A stretch of DNA of 64,000 nt from Sesamum alatum (lineage: Eukaryota; Streptophyta; Magnoliopsida; Lamiales; Pedaliaceae). The stretch covers positions 41,161,855 to 41,225,854 of the forward strand of contig JACGWO010000002.1 in assembly GCA_034509735.1 (NCBI GenBank), written 5' to 3'. The translations under genes and the position numbers were made by a program. Under the pieces are notes generated by a model. That model was not told where the DNA came from. It saw only the letters and a list, made by a program, of their open reading frames with translations, and ran no database searches. Shown in pieces: positions 11,761 through 24,447 of the stretch (position 1 is its first letter; each line of letters opens with the position of its first letter).

Positions 11761-12935
11761 AAAAAAAGAAAAAAATATTAGTATTTATCCAAAAGAATCT
11801 AATCAATATATTATATGTTTATATAGCTTTTTTAAGTAAATAAAAACATATTTATCCAATATATATGTATTTATCTTATAGATAACATTCAATAGTTTAT
11901 ACAAAAGAATTGTATTTTCTAAAAAATAATTAAATAGAACTATATATATAATATTCTTTTAAATATAAGAATAAGTAAATAATTAATATATTAAAAATTA
12001 AGTTAATACGTATAAAAATACAAAAGTATATTGAACACAAAAATGAATTTGGATTATTTTACTAACTATTTACCTAAAAAAAATGAGCGAATCTTTTGGA
12101 TAAATAAATAATGGTACACTTATCTAAATTTAAATATAAGATAAATAATAATTTTTTAAGTTCCAAAATAACTAAGTAAAAATTACCAATAATTCAAAAT
12201 TTCAAAAAATGAGTAATTGACAAATAATTCAAAATTTAGAAATAAAATAATTAGTGAATTAAAAATATAAGACTATTTTTTAATATTAAAATTAATTTTA
12301 GATTAATTGTATCCCTGAATAATTTATCTTTTGGATATATTCAAATCATTTATCAACACTAAATAAAAATAAAATATTTTCTTACATGGCAAAATAAAAT
12401 TCAAAGAGACACCGGGGAACTACAGTTTATAAACTAATAAAATAAAAAATTATAAATAAAGTAAATTTTTATACGTAAAAAAAATAAAATTTAATATGAT
12501 AATAATTACAAATAAAAAAAATATTGAAAGATGTAAAAATAAGTTTGAATTTTAGATTGCATCCCTAACCAATTTGCCTGAACAAATTTATAAATTTTTA
12601 TAAAATCAAATAATCTAACATTTATCTAATTTAAATAAAAATAAAATATATTTGCTTACAAGGTAAAATAAAATTCAAAGAGACATAAAACTGTTTTAAA
12701 AAGTTAATAAAATAAAAAATATAAATAAATTTAATTTTATAATGTGACAATGACTAATGATATAAAAATGAAAATGTAATATAATAATAATAAAAAACAA
12801 GAAAAACTAATAGATATAAAAATAAGTTTGAAGAATGTTACCTATTCATTTATTTAAAAAGATCATAAATCTTTTGGATAAAGACAAATTATTATACAGT
12901 TATCCGAATTGTTTATTAGTTATATTTTATCAATA

Positions 12936-13060
12936 TCTATATATAATAAAATAGAATTATTGAGACTATCCACCTAAATACCATGTATACGCAGATGTGG
13001 ACAACCTCAATGAACTCCATCCTGCCAAATGAAACTTTACAAATTTTTAGATAAAAAGGA
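12936..13060 (+). repeat. Helitron 5' terminus, copy b
   Basis: TCTATATATAATAAAATAG, then TTGAGACTATCCACCTAAA and CCTGCCAAATG, 1290 bp after copy a. The downstream block to about 13490 recurs after copy c (14840-15180, continuing at 21463 beyond the LINE). A junction near 13493 re-enters the copy-a sequence about 70 bp inside its terminus. Confidence 0.85.
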
Positions 13061-14721
13061 AAAAAAAATATTTATACTTATCCAAAAGAATCTAATCAAT
13101 ATTATTTGTTTATCTATTTTAAATTATATAAAAACATGTTTATTCAAATATATATATATATATATAATTTATCCAACAAATAGAAGTTCATTTGATTCAA
13201 AATATCATTAATATAAATATAAATTATTGTTCATTGTATCCAATAATATGAAATATTGTCTGGATTGATTATTCATTATATAATTATAGTTTCTTATCAT
13301 ATAGCCATAATATTTGATATATGATATTTTGTATAAGATCCTATAGGTGATATGACAACTGAATATTTGATACATAATAAACTACAATATTTAAATATTA
13401 TGTGTATAGATAATAATAATATGAATAAACTATATATTAGTATATATAAAAAAATATTACATTTATTGACAATATAATAGTTTATTATATTTTCAATAAG
13501 CTCTACTCTACCAAATGAAATTTAACAATTTTTTAGATAAATAAAGAAAAAAATATTAGTATTTATTCAAAAGAATCTAATCAATATTATATGTTTATAT
13601 AACTTTTTTAAGTAAATAAAAACATGTTTATCCAATATATATATATATGTATTTATCTTATAGACAACATTGAATAGTTTATCCACAAAATAATTGTATT
13701 TTCTAAAAGATAATTTAATGGAACTATATATATAATATTCTTTTAAATATAAAAATAAGTAAATAATTAATATATTAAAAATTAAGTTAATACGTATAAA
13801 AATACGAAAGTATATTAAACACAAAAATGAATTTGTTTTATTTTACTAACTATTTACCTAAAAAAATGAGTGAATCTTTTGGATAAACAAATAATGGTGC
13901 ACTTATCTAAATTTAAATATAAGATAAATAACAATTTTTTAAGTTCCAAAATAACTAATTAAGTAAAAATTATAAATAATTCAAAATTTCAAATAAAATG
14001 AGTAATTGACAAATAATTCAAAATTTATAAATAAAATAATTAGTGAATTAAAAATATAAGACTATTTTTTAATATTAAAATTAATTTTAGATTAATTGTA
14101 TCCATGAATAATTTATCTTTTGGATATATTCAAATCAATTATCAACACTAAATAAAAATAAAATATTTTCTTACATGGCAAAATAAAATTCAAAGAGACA
14201 CCGAGGAACTATAGTTTATAAAAGCTAATATAATAAAAGATTATAAATAAAGTAAATTTTTATATGTAAAAAGCCTAAAATTTAATATGATAATAATCAC
14301 AAATAAAAAAATATTGAAAGATGTAAAAATAAGTTTGAATTTTAGATTGTATCCTAATCAATTTACCTGAACAAATTTATAAATTTTTATAAAATCAAAT
14401 AATCTAACATTTATCTAATTTTAAATATAAATAAAATATATTTGCTTACAAGGTAAAATAAAATTCAAAGAGACACAAAACTATTTTAAAAAGTTAATAA
14501 AATAAAATATATAAATAAATTTAATTTTATAATGTGACAATGACTAATGATATAAAAATAAAAATGTAATATGATAATAATAAAAAAAAAAACTAATAGA
14601 TATAAAAATAAGTTTGAAGAATGTTACTTATTCATTTATTTAAAAAGATTATAAATCTTTTGGATAAAGACAAATTATTATACACTTATTCGAATTGTTT
14701 ATTAGTTATATTTTATCAATA

Positions 14722-14840
14722 TCTATATATAATAAAATAGAATCATTGAGACTATCCACCTAAGCGCCATGTATACACAGATTTGGACAACCTCAATGAG
14801 CTCCATCCCGCCAAATAAAAATTTACAAATTTTTAGATAA
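14722..14840 (+). repeat. Helitron 5' terminus, copy c
   Basis: TCTATATATAATAAAATAG, then TTGAGACTATCCACCTAAG and CCCGCCAAAT, 1786 bp after copy b. It shares the downstream block of copy b until the LINE insertion. Only one 3' hairpin end exists for the three 5' ends. Confidence 0.85.
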
Positions 14841-15180
14841 AAAGAAAAAAGAAATATATTTATACTTATCCAAAAGAATCTAATCAATATTATTTGTTTA
14901 TCTATTTTTTAAAGTATATAAAAACATGATTATTCATATATATATATATATATCCAACAAATAAAAGTTCATTTGATTCAAAATATCATTAATATAAATA
15001 TCAATTATTGTTCATTATATCCAATAATATAAAATATTGTCTGAATTGATTATTCGTTATATAATTATAGTTTTGTATAATATAGCCATAATATTTGATT
15101 TATGATATTTTGTATAAGATCCTATAGATGATATAACTGCTGAATATTTGATACATAATAAACTACAATATCTAAATATA

Positions 15181-18100
15181 TATATATTTTTTTGAAACTT
15201 AAAGAGAGGGATTTTATTTATATAAATATCAAAATATACCATACATTTAGCTGTCGTAAGATGTGTACATTGAAAACCCTTATCAGATTCCACCATAGCT
15301 CCTAAGAACTGTGGTGGAGACAAAAAAACTTGTAGTTGCGATTTGGATGAAGATGCCGTCCGAGCTAGTAGATCTGCAACTCTATTTCCCTCTCTGTAGC
15401 AAAAAGTTGCCGACACCGAGTCGAAGCTAGTGCAGATTCGCCGGATATCCCGCAGCAAAGTGATGAGGTCCACCGGTGCCTGCTCCTCCCTGCGAAGAAG
15501 GTGAAGTAATAGTTTAGAGTCTGATTCTATAATTAGTTTTTGATTCTGAAATTTTTCGCTAGATCTATCCCTGTTCTACAAGCCCATGTTTCAGCCATAT
15601 TATTCGTTTGAATTCCTAGGTACTCCGAGAATGCGAAGATGAAATGGCCATCTGAATCCCGTACAATTCCTCCACAGGCTGCCGATCCTGGGTTACCGAG
15701 AGAAGATCCGTTGATGTTTAATTTATACCAAGATGGCTGCGATGGATTCCATTTACAAAGTACTTGGAAGGTATGTTGTGTTTTAGGGTTTTTGGAAATA
15801 GATTGATTAGCCATTTCATAAGCACTTTTTCATATTTTGTGAAGATTAATACACGAATTCCTGAAAATATAGTGGTTTCTATATTGCCAAATGAGCCAGA
15901 GAATATGCACAATCAAATATTGTCTATGTTTGTTTTTTTTGAGATTATGAATAAGCAACAACAAATTAGTATTTTTAAGGAGCTTTATCTTTGGTATGAG
16001 TAAAGTAGCAAACCTGCTGAAGAAATGACACTTTACAAAAGTGTGTGGAATGTCATCTTCTTCTAACCCACATAGAGAACATGTATTAGTAGGTAATCTT
16101 CTTCTTTGATAGAGAAAAGATCCATTAGGCAGGCTATTGTGGCTCATTAACCAAGCAAAGAAACGTACTTTAGGAAGAACATTCATTTTCCATAAACTAA
16201 GCCAAGGAAGTTGAGGATTAGTAAAGTTATTCTCAGAGTTAGACAACCACCTATATGTACTTTTCAGAGAGAACTTACCTGATTTGTTCCAATTCCACAT
16301 AAAAAAATCTTTTTGCTGTGTAATAGGAATAGGTATATGAACAATTTTGTGATATAGATCATCTGTAATAAACTCCTTTATTCCAGAAAGGTCCCATTTT
16401 TTATCCTCGTTTATCAAAGAACTAACCTTTAAACTTCTAATTTCCGTTGGTATGAAAGGAACCTGAGATTCCAAAGAAAAATTATCACACCATATATCAC
16501 TCCATACATTAATATATTGACCATCCCCTATTATCCATTTAATAGATTTTCTAATCAGATGACTGCTTTTACAAATAAATTTCCAAATATAGCTATGATG
16601 GGGTTTACTAACTGCATTAATAAAGGATTGTTGTTTTAGATATTTTGCAATTAGAAGTTGGGTACACAGAGATTTATCAGAAGAAAATATACGCCAACCT
16701 AATTTTAAAATACAACCCTATTTAAAATAGAAAGATCCCTAAAACCTAGACCTCCTTTATCAATAGGCATACAACATGTTTTCCAATTAACTAAACTTTG
16801 TTTCCTCTGTGTTGGATTAGAATTCCATAGAAATCTTTTACTAAGACTGTTAATCTTGTCAATAATCCCTGTAGGTAATTTAAAAACATTCATATAATAT
16901 ACAGGAATTGTATTTAACACATGTTTAATCAAAACAACCTTCCCCGAATATGATAGAAATCTATTATACCAGGTATTGATACGTTTTTCCACTTTATCAA
17001 TAATGTTGAAAAACTCAGATTTACGCATTCTACCCATGACATATGGTAAACCTAGATATTTATCCTGATGAGTGCTTGAGTGAATTCCTAATGCCTCACT
17101 AATACCTCTTTTCAAACTGTTAGGAGTGTTTGGGGATAAGATAAATCGAGATTTTTCCCAACACACAGTTTGCCCAGAAAACAAAGCAAAATTTTGAAGA
17201 ATATCTTTAATATAAGCAATGGTTTTATGGTTTGCTTTTAAAAACATAAGGCAATCATCAGCGTAACATAAAATAGGGATAGGAGGTCCATTACGACACG
17301 AGGTCATAACATCAAATAAGTTTAAATGGAAGTCCCCAATAATTTTCTGAATAAGAGGTTCCAAGCAAAGGATAAATAAATATGGTGATAGAGGATCCCC
17401 TTGACGAATTCCCTTCATAGGAATCCACTTTTCAGATGTTTGACCATTTGTCCGAATTTGAAATGAAACAGAAGAGATACATTTCATAATCCAATCACAA
17501 AATGGTTGTGGGAAATCATATAGTTTTAAGCAAAAACTAATATAGTCCCAGTCTAGTTTATCATATGCTTTTTCAAGATCTAACTTATGGGCCCTGCAAT
17601 GTTGTTTTCCTTTTTTAGACTTCATAGAATGCAACATTTCATGTGCCATAATGATATTATCAGAAATTAATCTATTGGGAACAAAAGCGTTCAGATAAGG
17701 AGAAATTAAAGAATTTATCACAGGTTTTAGTCTACCAACGATAACATTTGAAATGATTTTATAGACAGTATTGCACAGACTGATAGGTCTAAATTGGTTA
17801 ACTTTGCATGCTGTTGGTTTTTTTGGAATGAAAATCATTTCTGTACTATTGATAGAATCAGGAAGTATCCCATCCTGGAAATTTTTTTTAACCAACAGTA
17901 GAATCTGTTCTTTAACTATGTCCTAATAGTAAGTAAAGAAAAATGAATCAAGACCATCTGGACCAGGGGATTTGTTTGGTCCTATACGTTTTAAACTCTG
18001 TATAATTTCTTCATCAGACACCATAGTAACAAGTGATTCTTTAAGATTCTGTGAAAGTTTTTGGACTTGACCAATGAAAAAATTAGAAGCCTCATAAGAA

Positions 18101-21100
18101 GAAGAGAAAGTGGATGACTGTGTGCTAATATCTTTAAAATGATTCTTAAATTCTGTAATAATATCAGCTGTATTATCCACCCAAGTATTATCTTCCCTCT
18201 TAATGCCTTGAATAAAATTAACACGTCTTTTATTAGAAGCTACTGCATGAAAATATGAGGTGTTAAGATCCCCAAATTTAATCCAATGCATTTTTGCTCT
18301 CTATTGCCAATAAGTATTTCTCTGTCCAATTAAAGATTTAAGCTTTTGTTCTAAAAGATTCTCCCTGATTAATAAAGCATTAGTAGGAATATTAAGGGTA
18401 TCATAATTCTTTACGAATTCCAATTCCTTATAAATCTTATTAATCTGAACTTCTAGGTTGCCTAAAAATTGTTTTTTCCATATAAACGATCTAACTGCTA
18501 ACCTTTGACAATTTGCAATGTAACCCAAATCTAAAGCATTCATATCCAGTGTCCCCATGCATGCCATACTACTTGAAAATATTCATCATATTCAGCCCAT
18601 GCATTATCAAATCTAAAAGGTTTTCTGTTAATAGGAATCTGAGGTTTTAAATCAAGAAGTATAGGGGAATGATCCGAAAAAGGGGAAACCAAGTGGGTAA
18701 CCGTAGCATTGAAAAAATTATTAATCCAGTTAATGTTTGCAAAACAACGGTCAAGTCGCTCACAAATGAATGATCTACCAAATCTTTTATTGGTCCAAGT
18801 AAAAGGGTGGCCTTTAAAACCAATGTCCATTAATTCACAGTTGGACATACATTGTTTAAAAAGCTCTGATTTTTTATGAGAGAAATTACCTCCTATTTTT
18901 TCTCGTGGATGTAAAATGTTATTAAAGTCACCTATCACACACCATGGTCTATTAGAAGCATTTTGTGAGTAGGAGAGTATAGTATTCCATACGTGATTCT
19001 GCAAATGAGCCTGAGGGTAGTTGTATAGTGCAGTCATAAGGAAAGGCTGATTAAGTCCTGGAAATTCCACTTCCAAATGAACTGATCTGTCTGATAACCA
19101 ACCATCTCCACCGCCACAGTTTTCCCATACCAGAAACTATACTGATAATTCCTGTCCTACTTCCCCTAACCCACCATGGACGTCGATTAAACAACCAGGT
19201 ACTCAAAACTTGTCTTTTCAACCTCATCCTCATTCTGGATCTCTTACAGATAGAGATAATATGGAGCAACCTTCTACACAACCTACTTCATATAAAGAAA
19301 AACTCACCTCACAATCCCAACATGTTTACTCCCCGAATTGGATTCAGAATTGGGACCTGGATCCACCAGAAGAGTCTCCTCCAACTTCTCCAAATTTAGA
19401 TGCCCCACTTCCAGGCTTGTCGATCCCTCATGAAGAACTACAAAGATTACACCAGCCGTGGAATCGTGCTCTTATCCTACGTATCATGAACCTTCCTAAA
19501 CATATTTTTAATCTGAACCAACATCTAGGTCGTTTGTGGAAGACTTCGGCACCTATTTATATATCGGATCTTGGCAGCGGCTGTTTCGTTATCAGGGTCT
19601 CTTCTCAGGAAGACTATTTCATGGCTTTAGCAGGAGGGCCCTGGTTTCTTTTCAACCATTACTTACATGTACAACAATGGCGGCCAAATTTTACTCCTTC
19701 AACAAACATACCAGACACAGTATATTTATGGTTTCAATTACCTAACCTCCTTATAGAATATTATGATTTCCAGGTGTTATTCAAAATTGCGAGGTTAGTA
19801 GGGCGACCTATTAGGATGGATGATCATACATTTAATAAAGCAAGATGCAAATTTGCCAGATTATGTGTCGAGGTAGATACATCACAGCCTCTGCCATCAT
19901 GCATTCGGATACATAACCACATACAAAAAATCCAGTATGAGCTATATACTATATTTTGCTATGGGTGTGGGTCGCTGGGACATTTGCAAAGAGATTGCAC
20001 ATCAGCTACAAGTAGAAATACGACGGTCAATATTTCAAGTGCTACAGAATCATCCGAACAACCAAACAACAATCAACAATACATGGAGAATGTGCAGAAT
20101 TCTAGTGCTTGGGAAGTGGTACGACCACGAAACAAAAAACGTCAAAACATCTCGCACAAAGAACAACAAAAGCAGAAAGCCTATATATCAAAAGATAACA
20201 ACGACGGGGAAACTCCAGTACAAACAAGCCAGCCAAACTCGGGTTCTAAAAAGAAATGGATAGCCAGAGATTCTACCAATGAAGTACAGCCTACCAAACA
20301 TAAACCTTTCGATTCCAATCCTTTTTCTATTTTGAACCAAAACATGGATACGGATACTGTGGATATGGAGATTATGGTTACCAATCAGGGAGAGATTTCC
20401 AATGCGTTTTCTAACCTAAAAAATCAACAAGATAAATTTCAGTCAATCGATCAGAATCTGTCTTCATCTAGCACATGCATGCAAATTACAGAAATTGAGG
20501 AAGAATCTGCCAAATCATCAGATTTGGACCCCACAATGCCAGGTAAGTTTTCTCATTCTTTTTCTACGCAGAAAAATACAAAAAACCATTCAGTTGCTAA
20601 AGACAAAGATTTAATTAATCAAGTGGGTACCACTTCAACCCATAGTAAACAGCACTGGGTTTCTCAACACAATATCAGTGGGCAAAACCAGAGTACTCAT
20701 AAGGACATTTGTCAGCTATTAATGCTGCATGAGTTGAATGAGGTGGCAAACAATGAATTACAAGTGGCGGATGCATTTTGTTGTGCTGTTAATAATTCAG
20801 ATTTACCCAACCCGAACCATAGTTCTTACCACAGTAACAGTATTGAAGTTTCACCTGCTATAAATTTCAATTCACCATTCTCTTTTACCTCAACCAGCCT
20901 TAATATAGAAACTATTACATTCAAGTATGGCTCGGAATCTCCCCGACCACTTGCATTTCGGGATGGGCCAAGACGGAACAATTGCTTCAAACTCCCCAAA
21001 CTCGGGTCCTTCATCCCCAATAACTCACTTTCAGCTACCTCCACATCAATTCTCACCAAGGTTCTCACCCACCGCTGTCCTAATGAACCATTTCACTTCA

Positions 21101-21451
21101 AGTCCTATGCACGACCACCCACTGCCCAATGTTATCGACCACCTTCATCCAAATCCAATGATCCCTCTACCACCAACGGCCCGCATCAGGAACCATATGA
21201 TACTAATTGGGCCCAACAACTTTCTGGTCCAACCATTCCATACCACCCCTCACCTATTCGCCGGGCCATCTTTTGCCAACAGGTTAGTGCTCGATATCGA
21301 GCAAGAACGAGAAGGATTTGCGAGGGAACGGGAGACTCAATTCAAAATGCTTCTCCATCCAATAGGAAGAGACCTTCGACCTCATTTTCAGAACAATCAG
21401 ATGGGAAACGTAAACCCCCATGCTCCTCAGGTTCGGATGGCAACACACCCA
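15181..21451 (-). mobile_element. LINE (L1-type, RNase H-containing) inserted by twin priming
   Basis: Flanked by 11-bp direct repeats ATCTAAATATA (15170-15180 and 21452-21462); the uninterrupted site exists in the tandem Helitron block at about 13388. The 3' half is on the minus strand and ends with an A-rich/TA tail at 15181-15197. The 5' half (about 19130-21451) is inverted, so ORF1 reads on the plus strand. The start of the endonuclease domain, about 70 residues, is missing at the junction. This is the structure expected from twin-primed reverse transcription. Confidence 0.88.
15240..19110 (-). pseudogene. LINE ORF2 remnant: endonuclease (C-terminal), reverse transcriptase, zf-RVT, RNase H
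   Basis: Read on the minus strand: endonuclease C-terminal two-thirds (19076-18567; GDFNNIL, GHPFTWTNKRFG, SDHSPILLDL); RT linker and palm (18291-16705) with SPGPDG, LDLEKAYDKLDW, RQGDPLSPYLF and catalytic ILCYADDCLMF; zinc-binding RVT domain (16474-15900, with LCGLEEDDIPHTFVKC); and RNase H (15814-15240, LNINGSSLGNPG, NRVADLLA). Normally one ORF of about 1300 residues. Here it is broken by at least one Trp-to-TAG stop (17925-17923) and several frameshifts, so it cannot make a full protein. Confidence 0.88.
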
Positions 21452-21457
21452 ATCTAA
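19130..21457 (+). CDS. LINE ORF1 (DUF4283 plus zinc knuckle), inverted relative to its ORF2
   Basis: Open without a stop from about 19130 (first Met-type codon uncertain; NYTDNSCPTSPNPPWTS looks like the N-terminus) through the target repeat to 21489. A DUF4283-type RNA-binding region spans about 19450-19900 (WNRALILRIMNLPKH, LAGGPWFLFNHYL). A CCHC knuckle CYGCGSLGHLQRDC is at about 19960-20000. A long low-complexity C-terminus follows. From 20927 the +1 frame is also open and encodes the ORF2 N-terminal extension (FLVQPFHTTPHLF, DIEQEREGFARE), which ends just before where the endonuclease should start. Strand separation from ORF2 makes this copy dead. Confidence 0.85.
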
Positions 21458-22615
21458 ATATAGATAATAATAATATGAAAAAACTATAGATTAGTATATA
21501 TAAAACAAATATTACATTTATTGACAATATAATAATCTCTTCTTTTATAATTATTCGTGTTTATCCAAAAAATTCTAATATTCATAGGGAGAATCACTTT
21601 ATGATTATCTATTAGAAAATTTAAATATTTTTTAAAATTTTCATTAATGATAAAGATAACTCACCTTTATAAAATTTATCTACTATTGTCTTTCGAAATT
21701 CAAAATTACTCAAGATAAAAAGTTTGTAATATTATAAATAATGTGTCTGCAGAAGCAGCACAAAAGTAAATCGCAAGGCTGTGAAATCTTACGCTACACT
21801 AGCATGTAAATTTCTCTTTCCACCTTCATATTTTTTCCTTTACTTGTATTTTAAGTGAGAATTAAAAATTTGACATAGTTGTTTTTTTGCAATCATCGGT
21901 GAAACAAGTATGTACAGATTCATATCAATGGTAATGCCAATGATTTATATTTCAATCATTGACAAGTTCAGTATTTATTCTGTATTTATATGTTTCAATA
22001 AGACACAATTTCTCTAATTTTAATTATTTTTTTTCCTGAATATCTAATATTATTAATTTGTTGTGTTAGTTATTGCACTAAAGAAATGCATTAATTAAAA
22101 AATTGTTAATCAAGGATTTGTTATGACATTTCCAAAATCACGAATTCCTCCTATTTGTCCTCTTCTCCTAATCATTTTAATTGTGAATTATTTATTAAAT
22201 ACTAATTTTGTTTTAAAATTAAAATTATTTGTATTATTTATTTATTTAGTATTAAAGCACATGTCTGCTCTATGGTAGCCTTTTTTGAATTTTTTTACCA
22301 CTTAATGAAATAAATTATTTTTCATTAAGGTAATTATTTACCTTATTTATTTTTATTTTGAAGCACATATTCACTATTCATTTTAAAGCACATATTCATT
22401 ATTTACCTTTATCCAAAAAACTTCACTTATCAATTAAGGTAATTAGTTAGTAAAAAATTTAACTTCATTTTTATATCCAATACAGGTTTGTATTTTTATA
22501 CTTATTAATTACTTTAACTTTAAGTTTTGAATTCTTTATTGTTTAGTTATTTTTATATTTCAAATTTTAAATTATTTATAAATTTATTTTTTTATTTTAT
22601 TAAAAGTACAATTCT

Positions 22616-22644
22616 CCCGTGTCTTTGACACGGGTACTAACTAG
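22616..22644 (+). terminator. Helitron 3' hairpin and CTAG end
   Basis: CCCGTGTC-TTT-GACACGGG forms a perfect 8-bp stem, followed 10 nt later by the terminal CTAG. In Helitrons this hairpin marks the end of rolling-circle transposition. Confidence 0.88.
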
Positions 22645-23114
22645 TTTGTAATAGAAAATACTAACTACCTTTTCCGCAGTTTATCAAGTCACGATTTGAA
22701 ACTCGCTTATGATAATTAATTATTTCGTGAAGGAGTTTCAATTAGCCACTGAAACTTAGGTAATTTGCAACTTTAATTTACATCAATCAAGACCATAAAA
22801 TTCTCTTGTGCATCAGCTCATAATGAAGTTCATCCATCTCCACAATTTTATTTTATTGTTTCCTAATACAAAAAATCTCGTAGAGAGTTGGTAGAGAGTA
22901 GGTGTTGATTGTGATCGCTTTGGTGGTACTACATAAATTTTTTGTGTAATAATGTAGGTGAACTTTTCCAATTATCCTATACATTTTTTTTTCAATCTAA
23001 GTTTTATATGTTAGTACAAAAAAATAAGAAAAAAAAAACAAAAGAATATTTCCATACATTAGAATTGACTACGATTTAAAAACCATGATTAATAAATAAC
23101 TATCTACCAGCAGT

Positions 23115-23387
23115 CGATGAAGCCTAGCTTAGTTGACGAAGCTGAGGCCCATTGATGTTAAAGATCATGGGTTCGAACTCATATGGGTTGATGTTTCTAC
23201 TGCATAGTAGGTTTATTTTGTATACTGTGATAGTAAGATGCTGTTTAGATTTAATTTATGTAATATTGTTAATCAGGATTTGATTATTGTAATTGTCGTT
23301 AGATAGTGATATTTCGAGAAGACTCATTATAGTTGACTTATTTCAATTAATAATAATTCATCGCTTTCATGTAAAAAAAAAAAAAAA
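23115..23387 (+). mobile_element. tRNA-derived SINE, family A, copy 1
   Basis: The head carries an A-box-like CTTAGTTGACGAAGCTGAGG and a B-box-like GGGTTCGAAC. The body ends TAATTCATCGCTTTCATG plus about 17 A. It is flanked by 17-bp repeats AACTATCTACCAGCAGT (23098-23114) and AACTATCTACCAACAGT (23388-23404). It is absent from the duplicate locus near 63010. Confidence 0.85.
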
Positions 23388-23998
23388 AACTATCTACCAA
23401 CAGTTAATTAACATTTGTCATAGTTGTAGTTGTGGTTAAACATTTGTCATGATTCTTAGTTATGGCTAATTTTTTGGCGCAATTGCAAAAACAACAACTA
23501 ATAAATGTTGCTCAGTCATTATTAGTTAATGTTCATCACGATTTTTTACTTTTGATCATTGTAATTAATAACAAAATAGTATATTTCTTTGTAGCGTGTA
23601 TAGTTAATAATGTTCTTGCCCTATGAATATGGGTACGTATCTATTTTAATGGTAGTTTCTTATATTATTCTTTTTATATTTTATAATTTAAATTATTGAT
23701 ATATTTAATTAATATTTAAATTTCAAATATTAAATAATATAATAAATTGTATATATATATATATATATATCAATAGGAAAAAAAAAAAGGAATTCCAGAT
23801 GCGCCAAATCAATCACTCTTGAATATTCAGCTTGGTAACGACCTTCCGTTTTCCATTATTATTTTATCTTTTGTCTTCATTCCTTGGTTAAGTAATAAGC
23901 TTCTGAATGATTATTTAACCATTTGCGTCTATTGATTAAAAGTGATAAATAATTCTAATTAATGTAGTTCAATAAATATAATAAATAAATACTTCAAA

Positions 23999-24289
23999 CA
24001 CTACAAAAAATTAATTTTTCGCTACACTATAAATGACCATAACTTAAAAATCGTTAAATCTATTACTTATGATAAAAGAAAATCAATTTTTACCATGATT
24101 AATGAATACTTTTCATGGTTTTTACCTATAGTCAAAACATTTGTCATAGTTTTAGTTATAACTAATGTTTTGGCTTCACTTGCAAAAAAACGGTAATGGT
24201 TGTTGCGGAACTTTGGTTAATTTTTTATTTACCATGATTTTTTTTACCATAACCATTAATTGTAGCACAAAATTATGTTTCTTCTGGTG
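23999..24289. mobile_element. CACTA-like MITE
   Basis: Begins CACTACAAAAAATTAATTTT. The interior is self-complementary, with CATGATTAATGAATA, TTTGTCATAGTTTTAGTTA and ACCATAACCATTAATTG-like blocks, and it ends TTTCTTCTGGTG, a decayed GTAGTG terminus. Related to the insertion at 54015-54300. Confidence 0.55.
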
Positions 24290-24329
24290 CAAACTTTACA
24301 AAAAAAATTTTATTAAAAAAAAAACTGTA

Positions 24330-24447
24330 AAACATTGGCAGGTTGTTGTTTCATCGAGAATGAATAAAGTTCAATATGGATATTCGATAGAACTCATTGT
24401 AATCACTTTATTTTATTTAATAAAGTTCATCGCTCTCAATTAAAAAA
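24330..24447 (+). repeat. 3' fragment of SINE family A
   Basis: GATAGAACTCATTGTAATC and AATAAAGTTCATCGCTCTC plus a poly-A run match the tail of the SINEs at 23115 and 33306. The tRNA-like head is missing. Confidence 0.55.

Larger units (their letters stand above)
11646..22644 (+). mobile_element. Helitron, non-autonomous, 11 kb with nested LINE
   Basis: Starts 5'-TC (TCTATATAATAAAAC) and ends with a 19-nt hairpin (8-bp stem, 22616-22634) then TACTAACTAG, i.e. CTAG, with T following: the classic Helitron 3' end. It lies between A and T with no target duplication. The duplicated locus at about 62655 has the empty site (TTTTCAA then TTTATAATAGAAAATC), confirming both ends. About 4.7 kb is Helitron DNA; the rest is the LINE at 15181-21451. 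No Rep/helicase or captured host gene is recognised. Two further copies of the 5' terminus lie inside. Confidence 0.88.
9610..23740 (+). repeat. Segmental duplication, copy 1 (interrupted)
   Basis: The 3' part of glycosyltransferase exon 2 plus downstream DNA aligns by eye, in direct orientation, with 53855-63430. Shared landmarks: the PSPG region; CAAATAAAAGTTGAGATTCT-type sequence (about 10300); TCAAAATTTCTTTTGTTG (about 11115 and 61748); TATTAGGGGAATCAAG (about 11307 and 62242); TTTATCAAGTCA (about 22680 and 62685); CCCTATGAATAT (about 23618 and 63317). Copy 1 alone carries the Helitron (11646-22644) and a SINE (23115-23387). Net aligned length is about 3 kb. Confidence 0.8.

Noticed and set aside
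24165..24443. 92-codon Cys/Phe-rich frame
   Set aside because: It spans a MITE and a SINE tail; chance frame.
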